This document shows, piece by piece, positions 45,726 through 56,324 of a DNA stretch of 64,000 nucleotides. The stretch spans positions 6,287,858-6,351,857 of the forward strand of contig CM039512.1 in assembly GCA_022432975.1 (NCBI GenBank), in the 5' to 3' direction. The notes under the pieces are model-generated. The model searched no databases, had not been told where the DNA came from, and worked only from the letters and a program-made list of their open reading frames with translations. Position numbers and translations under genes: made by a program. The stretch is from Begonia masoniana. Taxonomy: Eukaryota > Streptophyta > Magnoliopsida > Cucurbitales > Begoniaceae. How positions within the stretch are numbered: position 1 is the first letter of the stretch; every line of letters begins with the position of its first letter.

Positions 45726-48700
45726 TTACCTTCCTCTCAGTGCCACAAATCGAGCAGTCAAATCCTCGTAGTCGGGCAAGTTAGGATGCACATGCTTTGC
45801 CTCGTGTAATCCGTTGGGTTGAAATGAAGCAGCCCGAGTGAATACTTTTGTTCCGGCTGACTGACCAATTTGTTCGCGTGGAAGAGAAAATGATCGAACT
45901 GCGAGAGAAACCGTATCTGGAGAATGAATTGTATCTGAATTGTTGTCGGTACTCTCTAAGCTTTCGGTTAGTCGAGGAAGCTCGCCCATGTGATGACTGC
46001 TAGGCTCTTTTCTCCCCTTTGCAGGGTCAAGTTTTGATGGTTTCTTACTGTAATGAATCAAAAGTTTATCAATTATCCTCTCTTCTTCATCCTTTTGGTG
46101 TTTTTCTTCATCCATCATGAGCTTCAGACCTTTACTTTCATCCCTTCTCCGACTTCTAGACTTTCTCCTCGTAACACAAGTGTCCTCAAAATTGCCACCT
46201 ACATCATAATTAGCACGTGATTTCGAGTGTTTTCTCCTTATTGATCTGGGCTTCGGAAGAGAATTGCCTGATAACCTGGCATCATAAAACTGATCCTTCT
46301 CATCATGCCTAAAATCTCGTTTACGTCCCTCCCTTTCATGTTTAGAATGACCAGTGTCCAAATGGCTTTTCTCTGAGCCTCCAACGAATCTTATTTGCTT
46401 TGAATAACTTGTGGAACTGCAACTATTGCCATTACATGTACGTGGTGATTTACAATTGGCTGCGTGGTTGTAATCCTTCAATCTGGGATCATAAAACTGA
46501 TCCTTCTCTCCGTGCCTATAATCTTTAACGTGTTTTTGTCCATCCCTTTCGTGGTTATAATGACTAGTTTCTAAGTGGCTTTTCTCTGAGCCTCCAGTAG
46601 ATCTTATTTGCTCCAAAAAACCTGCGAAACTGCAACCATTGTCATTATCTGCACGTGGTGATTTGCAATTGGCTGCCGGGTTGTAATCCTTCATTCTAGA
46701 ACTAGAATTAATGTAAGGAGGAAGTGAGTTTTTGTAGTCGGGCTTCAATTTACGATTTTCATTCTCCCGAAGCTTCCCTGATAAATTCATGGAATCCTCA
46801 TTTCCTCTTTGACGATTACTATACGATGGTTTCTTATCGTCGTCCTTTATTGCCTCTCCTGCATCACCAGAAGCAACATCTAGTCTTGCATGCTGTAAAA
46901 CCTTGGGATCACCTCCATATTTGACAGCAATTTCTCTACCATTACATAAGATAGATCTTCCGATTCTTTGTTCCTGTCTTTTTCCAAGACATATACTTCC
47001 ACACTTCAATGTTTCCATGGCAATTTCTCCCTTCCTACAGTCAATTTCATGCCCACCAAGAGCAGTAGCTTTCCTCCCTCCATGGCTATCCACTGTGAGG
47101 ATTGCTTCTACTTTCCCATTACATATCTCATCTCCATTGTTGAAGAATTCCTGTCTGGACGGATAAGTGAGCTCGATCCTTCTGGACGCATCATCATTAT
47201 GAACACTCTGGAATCTATGCCCACCATTAGCCAATTCATTTACAGGTTTACGAAATAGATCATGTTTAGCTCCTCTTGATTCAGTTTCCTTTCCATTCGA
47301 ATATTTACTTCTATCATTGCTGACATTCAAAGAATACCCATAAGTTTTGGGCTCATCCTGGAGATGTCAAAAGGAAAGAGTATAAAACGCAATTTTTTTT
47401 GTCACTGATAAGAAGTAAGCAACCAAAATGTACAAGAGTACAGATCATACCGCTGTATTAACAGGGGGTCGGGACATCCTTTTTCAAAAGCCACAGAGTC
47501 CCACATTATTGAATACTCCAGTGCTATATTACGCATTAATTGAACTTTCCTTTCCAGCGTGGCAGGTTTCGATGCTAAATTCTCAACGAACTATTAAGAG
47601 CTAAATATCAGTTACTTGGGGATGCTTAATATAAGAGAATTTCGTTTAAATTCAGTGTACAAATTATTTTTACCTCCTGATTCACAAAATGTTCCAAGGA
47701 ATTTCCATATTTCTCTTGAAGCATTTCTCTAAGATCGCGTAACTCTGGCAAATCTGAAAATCGTGCAGCAGCAAACATTAGAGATGAAACAGCCTCCCTA
47801 CAGTCCTCTGGGCATGTGCTGCATAGAGAGACAAGAAAAAATTACTAAGATCCCAGTACAGAAACAGTATTGAAAAAAAATACCATTCATTCAACATAGG
47901 ATCTAGGGCAGTACTCTAGTTTCTACCTCGAAACTGACATTGTTTCACATAACCAGTCTCATCATTGACTAAGTTTGCCCAAGTTTCACAATTTTCTACG
48001 AAGTGCATCACGGAGACGAAGCATAAACATTATAAGAATAGTTTATATAAAAACTAAGGATAACTATTCAAAAACATGTAGTAGACAAATATTCCAAACG
48101 ATGAAGTCCAAGGAACATTTGTGACTTTGAAGAATTATGGATTGTTCTCAATTTCAGAACGTGGATGATGAAAAAACACCTTTAACTAAAGAGAACGGCA
48201 AAAATAGAAATTGAACTAGTCAGTGGTTTTCCAATATCCATTAGACACTTCGTCTCCTCAATAGCAGATGGTAAAAATAAATCGAATATCAGCAATTCTA
48301 TAAGCATAGTAGAACACCTACCTCAGCTTCTGCAAGATTAAGAGATGCTTCATCACAAAATCACTGCACTGCTCCACAAAATCATAACAGGAAGATACCT
48401 TCAGCTCAACTAGAAGCCCTTCAGCCTATTTTCCACCCCACAGAAAAAAAAAAAAAAACACCCGTTTAACAAAAGCTGTAGACAATTTCCAGATGAGCAG
48501 CATAATCAACGGATTAGAAGACACATACATGCACTCGAATAGGTTCCAGATTCAGTATTTTAAAAGTGGACCAATCAAAAGAAAAAAATAATTAAAAGAA
48601 CAAAATTAGCTAACTGATCGAACTTAATAGAAAACAATCACTTTATTTGAAAAAGAAAAGAAGACAGACAATGTGATTAAGTTACCCTTCCATAAGCATT

Positions 48701-48962
48701 AATGTCAAGACCATTAGCGAGCAGATCGGCAATATCCTTCTTCAGAAACTTCTGCGTAGCATTCCTCTTCCTCCGAATTACATCAATTCTTTTTTTCATA
48801 GACTTAATCAAAGCTTTACTGTAATATTCAAACAAAAACCATAATCAGAATAACCGCAACATTTCTACCTTCATCCAAAAACAATCAGAATGAAACAAAA
48901 AAGAGGGATTCGATTGCAAACTATTTGGACGCAAAGCCCCGGCCTAGCAAACCGTCCAGCAT
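45726..48962 (-). CDS. IST1-like protein (ESCRT-III-related, regulator of Vps4), six exons
   Basis: Exons (minus): 48922-48962 (start, MLDGLLGRGFASK), 48686-48818, 48322-48425, 47674-47818, 47451-47590, 45726-47319; 2,157 nt, about 718 residues. The first five exons form the IST1 helical domain: RIDVIRRKRNATQKFLKKDI, DINAYGR, AEGLLVELKVSSCYDFVEQC, PEDCREAVSSLMFAAARFSD, LRDLREMLQEKYG. The long last exon codes a hydrophilic tail with two similar segments (NYNP/DYNHAANCKSPR, then GGSEKSHL) and a basic RRKSRSRRR patch. IST1 binds ESCRT-III/CHMP1 and the AAA-ATPase SKD1/Vps4 on multivesicular endosomes. The best-looking last acceptor (47358) breaks the frame; the acceptor before 47319 (TGTCAG) keeps it and was chosen. 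Confidence 0.82.
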
Positions 48963-49663
48963 CTTCGGATCTCTTTCTTCACTTAATTAAACATCCAAAG
49001 CTTCCCAGATACTCAAAAATGCCAAATCCCTCATCAGTCGAAGCTCACACAGACACGGCTCTCTCTCCTCCTCTCCCTCGCACACAAAGATATAGAGAGA
49101 AACAGAGAAAGAGAGATATAGAGATAGAGCTTGAAGAAGAAGAAGCTCTCAACTACAATGGGCCAATGGCAAACAACTTCACTAAGTGCGTTAGACTATT
49201 CAAATTACTTCCACTGAGCGTTTTGGAACTGAGACAGTCACAGAGCTTAAATCTTATGACGATAATGCCCTTAATCATTTCCCTTTAATACGCCGTCTTT
49301 CGCCGTTCTGATTTTCGAACGTTGCCGGTGCATTTTGGGAAAAGAGAGCATTTGTAAGCTGCGGTAGGTCTCAGAGTAGATCAAAATAGAAGGATTAAAA
49401 CCGTTAGATGCAATGACTTTTGGGGACAGTAGTGGCCGAGGTGGGGCCCAAAGTTGACGACCATGATTGTGCTTTTGGGTTGAAGGAAATTAGGAAAAAA
49501 TATTTTGACTTTCGAGAATTTTTAAATAAATATTCAAGAAAGAATAATGATTAATTAACCAAAAAAAAAAAAAAAACCTTAAACTATAAAATTATTAAGA
49601 AACTCACCCTTAAAATTAGCGAAAGCCCGCTCATCAAGAATGAGAAACCAGTGAGAGTTATAT
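48963..49663. other. 5' flank of the IST1-like gene and intergenic DNA
   Basis: Promoter and leader of the minus-strand gene (GA-rich patch at about 49087-49145). No other gene seen. An open frame of 132 codons at 48890-49288 on the plus strand runs antisense to exon 1 and its leader and has no domain. Confidence 0.5.
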
Positions 49664-50794
49664 TGTAATGGTTTGAACCTTTATTACTGTATTAGTTTGA
49701 ATTTGTAATTATATTTTTCGGTTAATGATATAAAAGTGAGTATTTATATATGTGAACAATATGTAATTGTGGATGTACATATATAAATGTTATGTGATGA
49801 GTATGAGAAAATTTTATTGGGAAAAGGATAAATTAAAAGACAAAATTTTGACATTTTGGAATATATTGGAAAAATATAAAAAATAAATAAAAATAAAAAT
49901 GCTAATTACGATTAATTACGATAATTAGATTAAAATAAATATAATTTGGGATTTGTGTTGAGAAAATAGGAAGGGGCAATTACTTATTTGCTTTTAATTA
50001 TATACAATATATATAACTATGAATGAGAAAAGAGTAGGTGTCTTACGCATAGTCGTCCTTTTTAGGTTGAAAGCCCCTAAACCATGCAAGGAAAGTAAGC
50101 TTGAAGTACTACAGTCCGGCTGGTGAAAGCCCAAAAATCTGTATGGATGTTTTATAGTTATACATGTTGGAGTGACATAAATGTGAATTATTTTTATAAA
50201 CGTCATTGCTTGTTAAATAATTTGTTGGATATTTTTTTTTATGGTTTTACAGGCAATTTCTATTAACATTACCTTGAATTTAGTTGTTGGAATTGATTTC
50301 TCATTAATTGATTTTTAACATGTATTTTTATGACAATGACACGTTTTGATGGTTTGATTTGGTTTTCTCTTAAGTAATGGTGATGATGGTATGAGATGAA
50401 AAATGGTTCGAATTGTGTATATGAAGTTAGATTGAGTATTCTAATTGTTGGATTTATTTACTGGGCCAAAGGCTCATTATGTGGAAAAATCTCTATTTTT
50501 CAGATATTGAGAACGTTCACCGAAAAGGAAAGCAAACAAAATTACAAAGTTGGCGAAGAGGCATAGGTGAAAGATCTATCACGGAAGTTGGTCTTGTTAT
50601 TCGGGTTTGAAAAGTCACATGTCGTGACTGTATATTATTTTAAATTTCGTTTTCATTGTGTACTCTGATTTCGATGGAAAATTGTTTAATGTGTATAAAA
50701 CGAATATGATTTTCGTTATATTTTTTTTTTTTAATACCCTAGTTTAGGATTCCTCGTATACAAAAGACTGTTTCATGAGTTCCTACGGATATAT
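49664..50794 (+). mobile_element. Ty3/gypsy 5' LTR, left part (split by the copia insertion)
   Basis: Starts TGTAATGGTTTGAACC and is closely similar, in the same orientation, to 63294-64000. It is interrupted at 50794 by a copia element and resumes at 62771 to end at 62850 (TCCTGACA), directly followed by a primer-binding site. The left flank is TATAT. Confidence 0.85.
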
Positions 50795-52198
50795 TGTTAA
50801 CTTAAAAAGAGTTTAAGATTATGAGTTTTTGATGATGTTTAATTATAATGTGTTTAACGAAAATATATTTTTATATAATGATGGATGATGAAACTTAAGG
50901 AATAAATGTTTTTGCAAATACCTAAATTGAGAATGCTTTTGAAAAAAGGTATTTAGTACTAATGAAGTTTATCAAGTGTGTAATAGCCAAAAGAAAGAAA
51001 ACTCAGTTCGGAGTGCTTCAAGTGTCGACCAGGAAATTAAAATGTCGACCGAACTTCTGAAGGACTAGAGACAGAGAAAATTCGAGTAATTCGAGTGTCA
51101 ACCCCAAATGAAAATGTCGACCCCAAGTGCAAATAGAAGCAAAACAAGTGTCAACTGATAAATTAAAGTGTCGACCGAACTTCTGAAGGAATGGAGACAA
51201 AGGAAATTCGAGTAATTCGAGTGTCGACCCCAAGCGCAAATAGAAGCAAAACAAGTATCGACCGATAAATGAAAGTGTCAACCGAACATGTGAAGAAATG
51301 GAGACAAAGAAAAATCGAGCGTCGACCCTGAGTGCAAACAGGCTAATCAAGTGTCGACCTGATTTTACAGGTGTCGACACTTGAATACAAAGAAGACTGA
51401 TGTGTCGACCACTTTTTAGAAGATTTCAACTGAAACATATTTCAACTGAAACATATTTCAACAGATAAATCAGCTAACTCCAATGGCAACAAAGTGTCGA
51501 CCCATGTTCCAAGGTGTCGACCAGAGTTATTCACAACGGTCTTTTTTCTACGCTCAACGGTAACAAGGTGTCGACCCATGGCAAGATAGGTCGACCACTT
51601 GATGACAGAATTCAAAAAGAGTATAAATTGAAGAATGAAGATTTTGGAGAAACCACCTACTGATCAAACATAGTTTTCTCTGAACTTCCAAGTGCGTACA
51701 TTGGTGATTATTCTTCAATCCTCCACTTCTCTCAAAGATCAAACACTTGAGATTTCTTTATTGAGAGAGTGTGTTTTTAGCTTTACTAAAAACTTTACTT
51801 GGAGGTTGTAAAAGGGTGAATCTCTTCGAGAGAGATTGTAAAAGCAGTTGATTGACGCCTGTGAAGTTCAATCAAGGGTGTAAAGGCAGTTGATTGACGC
51901 CCGTGAAGTTCAATCAAAGATTCTCTTGGAAGAGAAGATAAGAATCTTCAAGGGGAGCCCTTGGAGCGTGGAAGAAGGAAAGGTTGGCCGAACCGCGTAA
52001 ACAATCTCGGTGTCAATTTCTCTTTTGCTTTAACTCTTTACTTGTTTATGATTGTATTCATCTCGTCAACTTAATTTGATATCATTAAGTTTACACTATT
52101 TAGAGTAAACAATTAATATGATTGTGATCACAATTAATAAGGATAATAGGAAGCGAAAAACCTAATTCACCCTCCTCTTAGGTAAAAAAGATGCTATA
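50795..52198 (+). repeat. 5' LTR of the SIRE-type element (1,404 bp)
   Basis: TG start (TGTTAACTTAAAAAGAG) to CTATA at the end, where the 3' LTR has CTACA. It contains about 13 GTCGAC words between 51024 and 51595 and a tandem duplication of about 42 bp (GGCAGTTGATTGACGCC, GTGAAGTTCAATCA) at 51845-51920. It is longer than the 3' LTR by about 300 bp around 51460-51760. Confidence 0.88.
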
Positions 52199-52200
52199 AT

Positions 52201-52212
52201 TGGTATCAGACC
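52201..52212 (+). promoter_or_regulatory. Primer-binding site of the SIRE-type element
   Basis: TGGTATCAGACC, matching the initiator-tRNA-Met complement TGGTATCAGAGC with one substitution, 2 nt after the LTR end. Confidence 0.8.
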
Positions 52213-52263
52213 AGGTGTAAAATCTTCTTAATTGTGATTAAAAGAATTATTACATATTTAGAA

Positions 52264-53326
52264 ATGACATTCAACACAAATACCTCACATATAGAAGGAC
52301 AATCTATTACTAGACCTCTATTTTTTGATGGAAATGATTATGTTAATTGGAAGTGTAGGATGAGAATTTTGTTCAAGTTATGGATTATGATTTATGGAAT
52401 ATTATTGAGAATGGTCCATACATATCTGTAAAAACTGAAAATGGTATTAGTACTCCTAAAGCATCACATGAACTAAATGATTCTGATAAAAAAGAATTTG
52501 AGTTTGAATGCTAGGGCAATCAATACTTTATATTGTACTCTAAATAGAGATGAATTTAATAGGGTACAAGGGTGTGATAGTGCATTTGAGATTTGGTGGT
52601 TACTTGAAATAATTCATGAAGGAACAAATCAAGTAAAGGAAAGTAAAATGAGTATGTTGGTGCATGAATATGAATTATTCTCTACGGAAAAGGATGAATC
52701 TATTAGTTCAATGTTTACTTGTTTTACTAACATTACTAATAGTTTGAAAGTGCTTGGTATAACATATACAAATGAAGAATTGGTAAGGAAGATTCTTAGG
52801 TGTTTACCAAGAGGATGACAACTCAAGCTGACAGCCATTCAAGAAGCTAGGGATGTCAAAGTCCTCAAGCTGGAAGAACTTATTGGCTCTCTCATGACAC
52901 ATGAAATAACAATGAGAGCCAATGAGAAGGAAGATCTCAAAGAAAAAGAAGTCTCCAAGAGAAAAGACATTGCTCTCAAGGCCTCATCAAACAAACCTAG
53001 AGAATCCTGAACAAGAAGAGGATGATGAGGAGATTGCATTCATAACGAGAAAATTCAGCAAATTTCTCCAACGAAAAAAGATGCAAGGTAGGAGATTCTC
53101 AAAGGGAGACAAGCCTCAAAAGGATAAGGAGATCACTTGCTTTGAATTCGGGAAGCCGGAACACATCAAGGCTGAATGTCCTCAAGCCAAGAAGGGTCCC
53201 AAGAGATTCAAGAAGAGGGCCATGAAAGCTACGTGGGATGATAGTGAAAGTGACACCTCCTTCGAAGACAAGGAAGTGGCCAACTTGTGCTTCATGGCCA
53301 AGGAAAATGAGATATGTGATTATTCT
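52264..53326 (+). pseudogene. SIRE-type gag, first part
   Basis: From MTFNTNTSHIEGQSITRPLF through DYVNWKCRMRILF, then helices to VRKILRCLPRG with frame changes at about 52430, 52480 and 52818. The zinc knuckle reads CFEFGKPEHIKAEC, with the second Cys replaced by Phe, near 53140-53180. It is followed by MKATWDDSESDTSFEDKE, which is typical of SIRE Gag. Cut at 53326 by an insertion. Confidence 0.8.
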
Positions 53327-55187
53327 TGTAACACTCGGCATTTTTGCCATGTAATAGTTTTCCCGGATCATTTAAACGGGATTAATATTATATTATTACA
53401 AAGAAGTGTTTTGGTTGAATTGTGGGAATAATTAGTGGAGAACTAAACTAATGTTTAACTAAGCATAACACTAAGTTTAAAACCAATGGAAGGGCAAATT
53501 AGGAAGAAATTAAGGTTGGTGGGAGAAATCAAATGGATGATTGACATGTGGCAGCTTGTTGAAGAAGTTAAGTTCTTCCCCCTACGTGAAACCTTCTTCA
53601 TTTCACTTCTATGCTCTCTCTTCCTCTTCTCGGCATTCTCTCTCCCAGACGACAAGCAACCATCGAAGCACCTTCGATCTTCTTGGATTTCCTTCTGTTT
53701 TCTGTCAAAGGTAAGCATCTACTCATGCTAACAAGTTTGGACAAGCTTAATGTGGGTTTTTACCGAAGTTTAGGGTTATGGTATTTGGAGAAAACTCACT
53801 GTTCTTGGATGAAAACACACCAGTTTGTTTTCTAAGAGTTTGAATGAGTTTGGAGCAAATTCTTCTAACTTATTTGTTAGCATGTGCAGCATTGTTTATT
53901 TCTCTATGTGCTTGTTACAGATCTGTGCACTTCCGAGACATTCGAGCATTTTACACTGCAACAAACAGGTAAGTTCATAACCGTAGGTTGGCCCTTAAGG
54001 CCCTACATCACGGAGGTACTAGGTTTCATGTTCCGTCGGGTAGTTTTGGGTAGAAATGTTATAGCTTCTGTTCAGTTTGTGTTCTGTGTTGTCCGCTCAG
54101 TTCACATTCTGAGTTGTCTGTTTTCTATCTCACAATATGCCCTGTTATTTCTGATGTCTGCTGTTATAGGTTCAGGCACTGAGAATGTCATGCATACACG
54201 TTTTACTGAAAATCCATGCAAAACTGATTTCTGTACACGGTTTGAAACTAATAAGATAAAATCCGACTGAAATATACCAGGTTAAGTGCGAGACGGAGAC
54301 TGGCCCCAGAACTGTTTACTGTACTGTTTCCCTGAATGTGCCTGATAGTGCACCCTCCCCCTCCCCCACTGTTTGCCAGTTCCCCTATAAGCTCCACTTA
54401 ATTCTACTGCCACTCTAACTAAATGCTCTGTACTGTCACTGTATTCTGAAAACTGCATGCATAACATTTTGCATCACTGCATACTGATTTATGTTCTTAC
54501 TGAGTTTTAGACTCATAGGTGAACTCTTTGGTGTAGGTACTGAACCTGAAACCGAGGACCTTGTTCCTCAAAACGATGATCTGATGTAAATGGTGGATCG
54601 AGCTTACAGTGTGGTTGTTGCAGTCAGACATGTTTCTGCTCTGAGGTTTCAGTTTTTAAGTAAAGTTTATGTCTGTAGGTTTTACTGAACTCTGGTGTTT
54701 TGTTTCAAAAATCTGTCTGGATTTTTGTTAGAAATCTGATTTATGTATAGGTTTTGTTGGTGTATTCTAAAACCTATGTATTTGACAGTTGTATTTATGT
54801 CTTGGAATGTATTGAAATTATTCTGAAACTGCTGGGATTTCCTTTTATTAGTTTATGCATGGATGGCTTCTAGTTTGGAACTATCCATGCAGTCCGTTTC
54901 TTTGAATCTGTCAATTGCAAAGCATGTTCCACAACCTTGTTTAGAATCGGGTATTGAAGGTCTATAACTTTCATGCCTTCTGTTTGTACTGTATTTGACA
55001 GTTAAATTGGGTTCAGAAGTATTCTGAATTCGTTTGGGATATCCCCTGAAAATCTGTGCATGGATTGTCTCTGGTTATGGAGTAATCCATGCAGTTGTTT
55101 TTCCTGAATTTCTGTTAGGTTTTCTAGCTTCTGTCATGATTCAAAACTGTGTTGGAATCGAGTTGGAGGCTTGAAGCCTTATTGCTT
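53327..55187 (+). mobile_element. LTR-like insertion in gag (about 1.86 kb)
   Basis: Starts TGTAACACTCGGC, like the TGTAACAC starts of many gypsy LTRs, and contains TAGGTTGGCCCTTAAGGCCC and TCACGGAGGTACTAGG, phrases seen in such LTRs. No internal coding domain. The right border does not end in CA with a short TSD; instead a second copy of about 600 bp of gag begins there. Internal partial duplication: ATGCATGGATGG ... ATCCATGCAG occurs at about 54855 and 55055. Confidence 0.55.
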
Positions 55188-55797
55188 TGTTTTACTAACT
55201 TACTAATAATTTGAAAGTGCTGGTTTTTATAACATATTACAAATGAAGAATTGGTAAGGAAGATTCTTAGGTGTTTACCAAGGGATGACAACTCAAGCTG
55301 ACAAAGCCATGCAAGAGACTAGGGATGGCAAACGTCCTCAAGCGGGAGAACTTATTGCTCTTTCAGACGCATGAAATAACAATGAGAGCAAATGAGAAGG
55401 AAGATCTCAAAGAAAAAGAAGTCTCCAATGAGAGAAGACATTGCTCTCAAGGCCTCATCAAACAAACCTAGAGAAGCGAACAAGAGAGGGATGCTGAGGA
55501 GATTGCATTCATAACGAGAAATTCAGTAAAATTTCTCCAACGGAAACAAGATGCAAGGTAGGGGATTCTCAAAAGGGAGAAACCTCAAAAGGCTAAGGCG
55601 AGAATTAACTTGCTTTGAATTGGGAAGCGGGACACATCAAGGCTGAATGTCCCTCACCAAGAAGGGTCCCAGAGATTCAAGAAGGGGCCATGAAAGCTAC
55701 GTGGGATGATAGTGAAAGTGACACCTCCTCCGAAGACAAGGAAGTGGCCAACTTGTGTTTCATGGCCAAAGAAAATGAGATATGTGATTATTCTAGT
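55188..55797 (+). repeat. Second copy of a gag segment (matches 52729-53326)
   Basis: Runs from TGTTTTACTAAC to TGTGATTATTCT, the same ends as 52729-53326, but with many one- to three-base indels (for example in the zinc-knuckle region, GAATTGGGAAGCGGGACACAT). Beyond 55797 the genuine continuation of gag follows (AGTGATAGTGATAATGATG). Confidence 0.85.
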
Positions 55798-56286
55798 GAT
55801 AGTGATAATGATGATGGTGATCTAATTGATGCATTTAATGATTTAGTTAAATAATATAGCATGTTTAAGTCCAAATACAACTTGTTAAAGAAGAAAAATG
55901 TAAACTTGATCGAAAAGCATGCTAAGGAGAGTAACTTGCATGAAAAGGAAATTGGTGAACTTAAGATTAAAAATGATAGGTTGAATGATATAGTCTTGAA
56001 ATTTACTAATGGAAGCAAGAACTTGAATATGCTCCTAGGAAATCAAAGAGTAACATTTGATAAGGCCGGAATTGGTTACGAAAAATCTAATAAAAAGAAA
56101 GTATACAAAAACTTTTTCGTCAAACCATCCACATATCATACATGTAATGAAGTAGGCCATAAATCGTTTGTATGTTCATTAAAATTTAACAATCTTAAAT
56201 CATTTGTTAAGCTACAATGGGTTCCTAAGGGAACCAAACCTAACACCAGGACCCAAAAAATTTGGATACCAAAGAAGGTTACATGA
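55798..56286 (+). pseudogene. SIRE-type gag, C-terminal part
   Basis: Coiled-coil-like KSKYNLLKKKNVNLIEKHAK segment, then a second knuckle-like CNEVGHKSFVC and a basic tail WVPKGTKPNTRTQ, ending at the stop at 56284. This is the usual C-terminal part of SIRE Gag. Confidence 0.7.
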
Positions 56287-56324
56287 TTATCTTTATTGTA
56301 AGTTAGTGAGCTCTCCTACTGAAG

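Noticed and set aside
48890..49288. 132-codon plus-strand frame
   Set aside because: It is antisense to the first exon and promoter of the IST1-like gene and has no recognisable domain.
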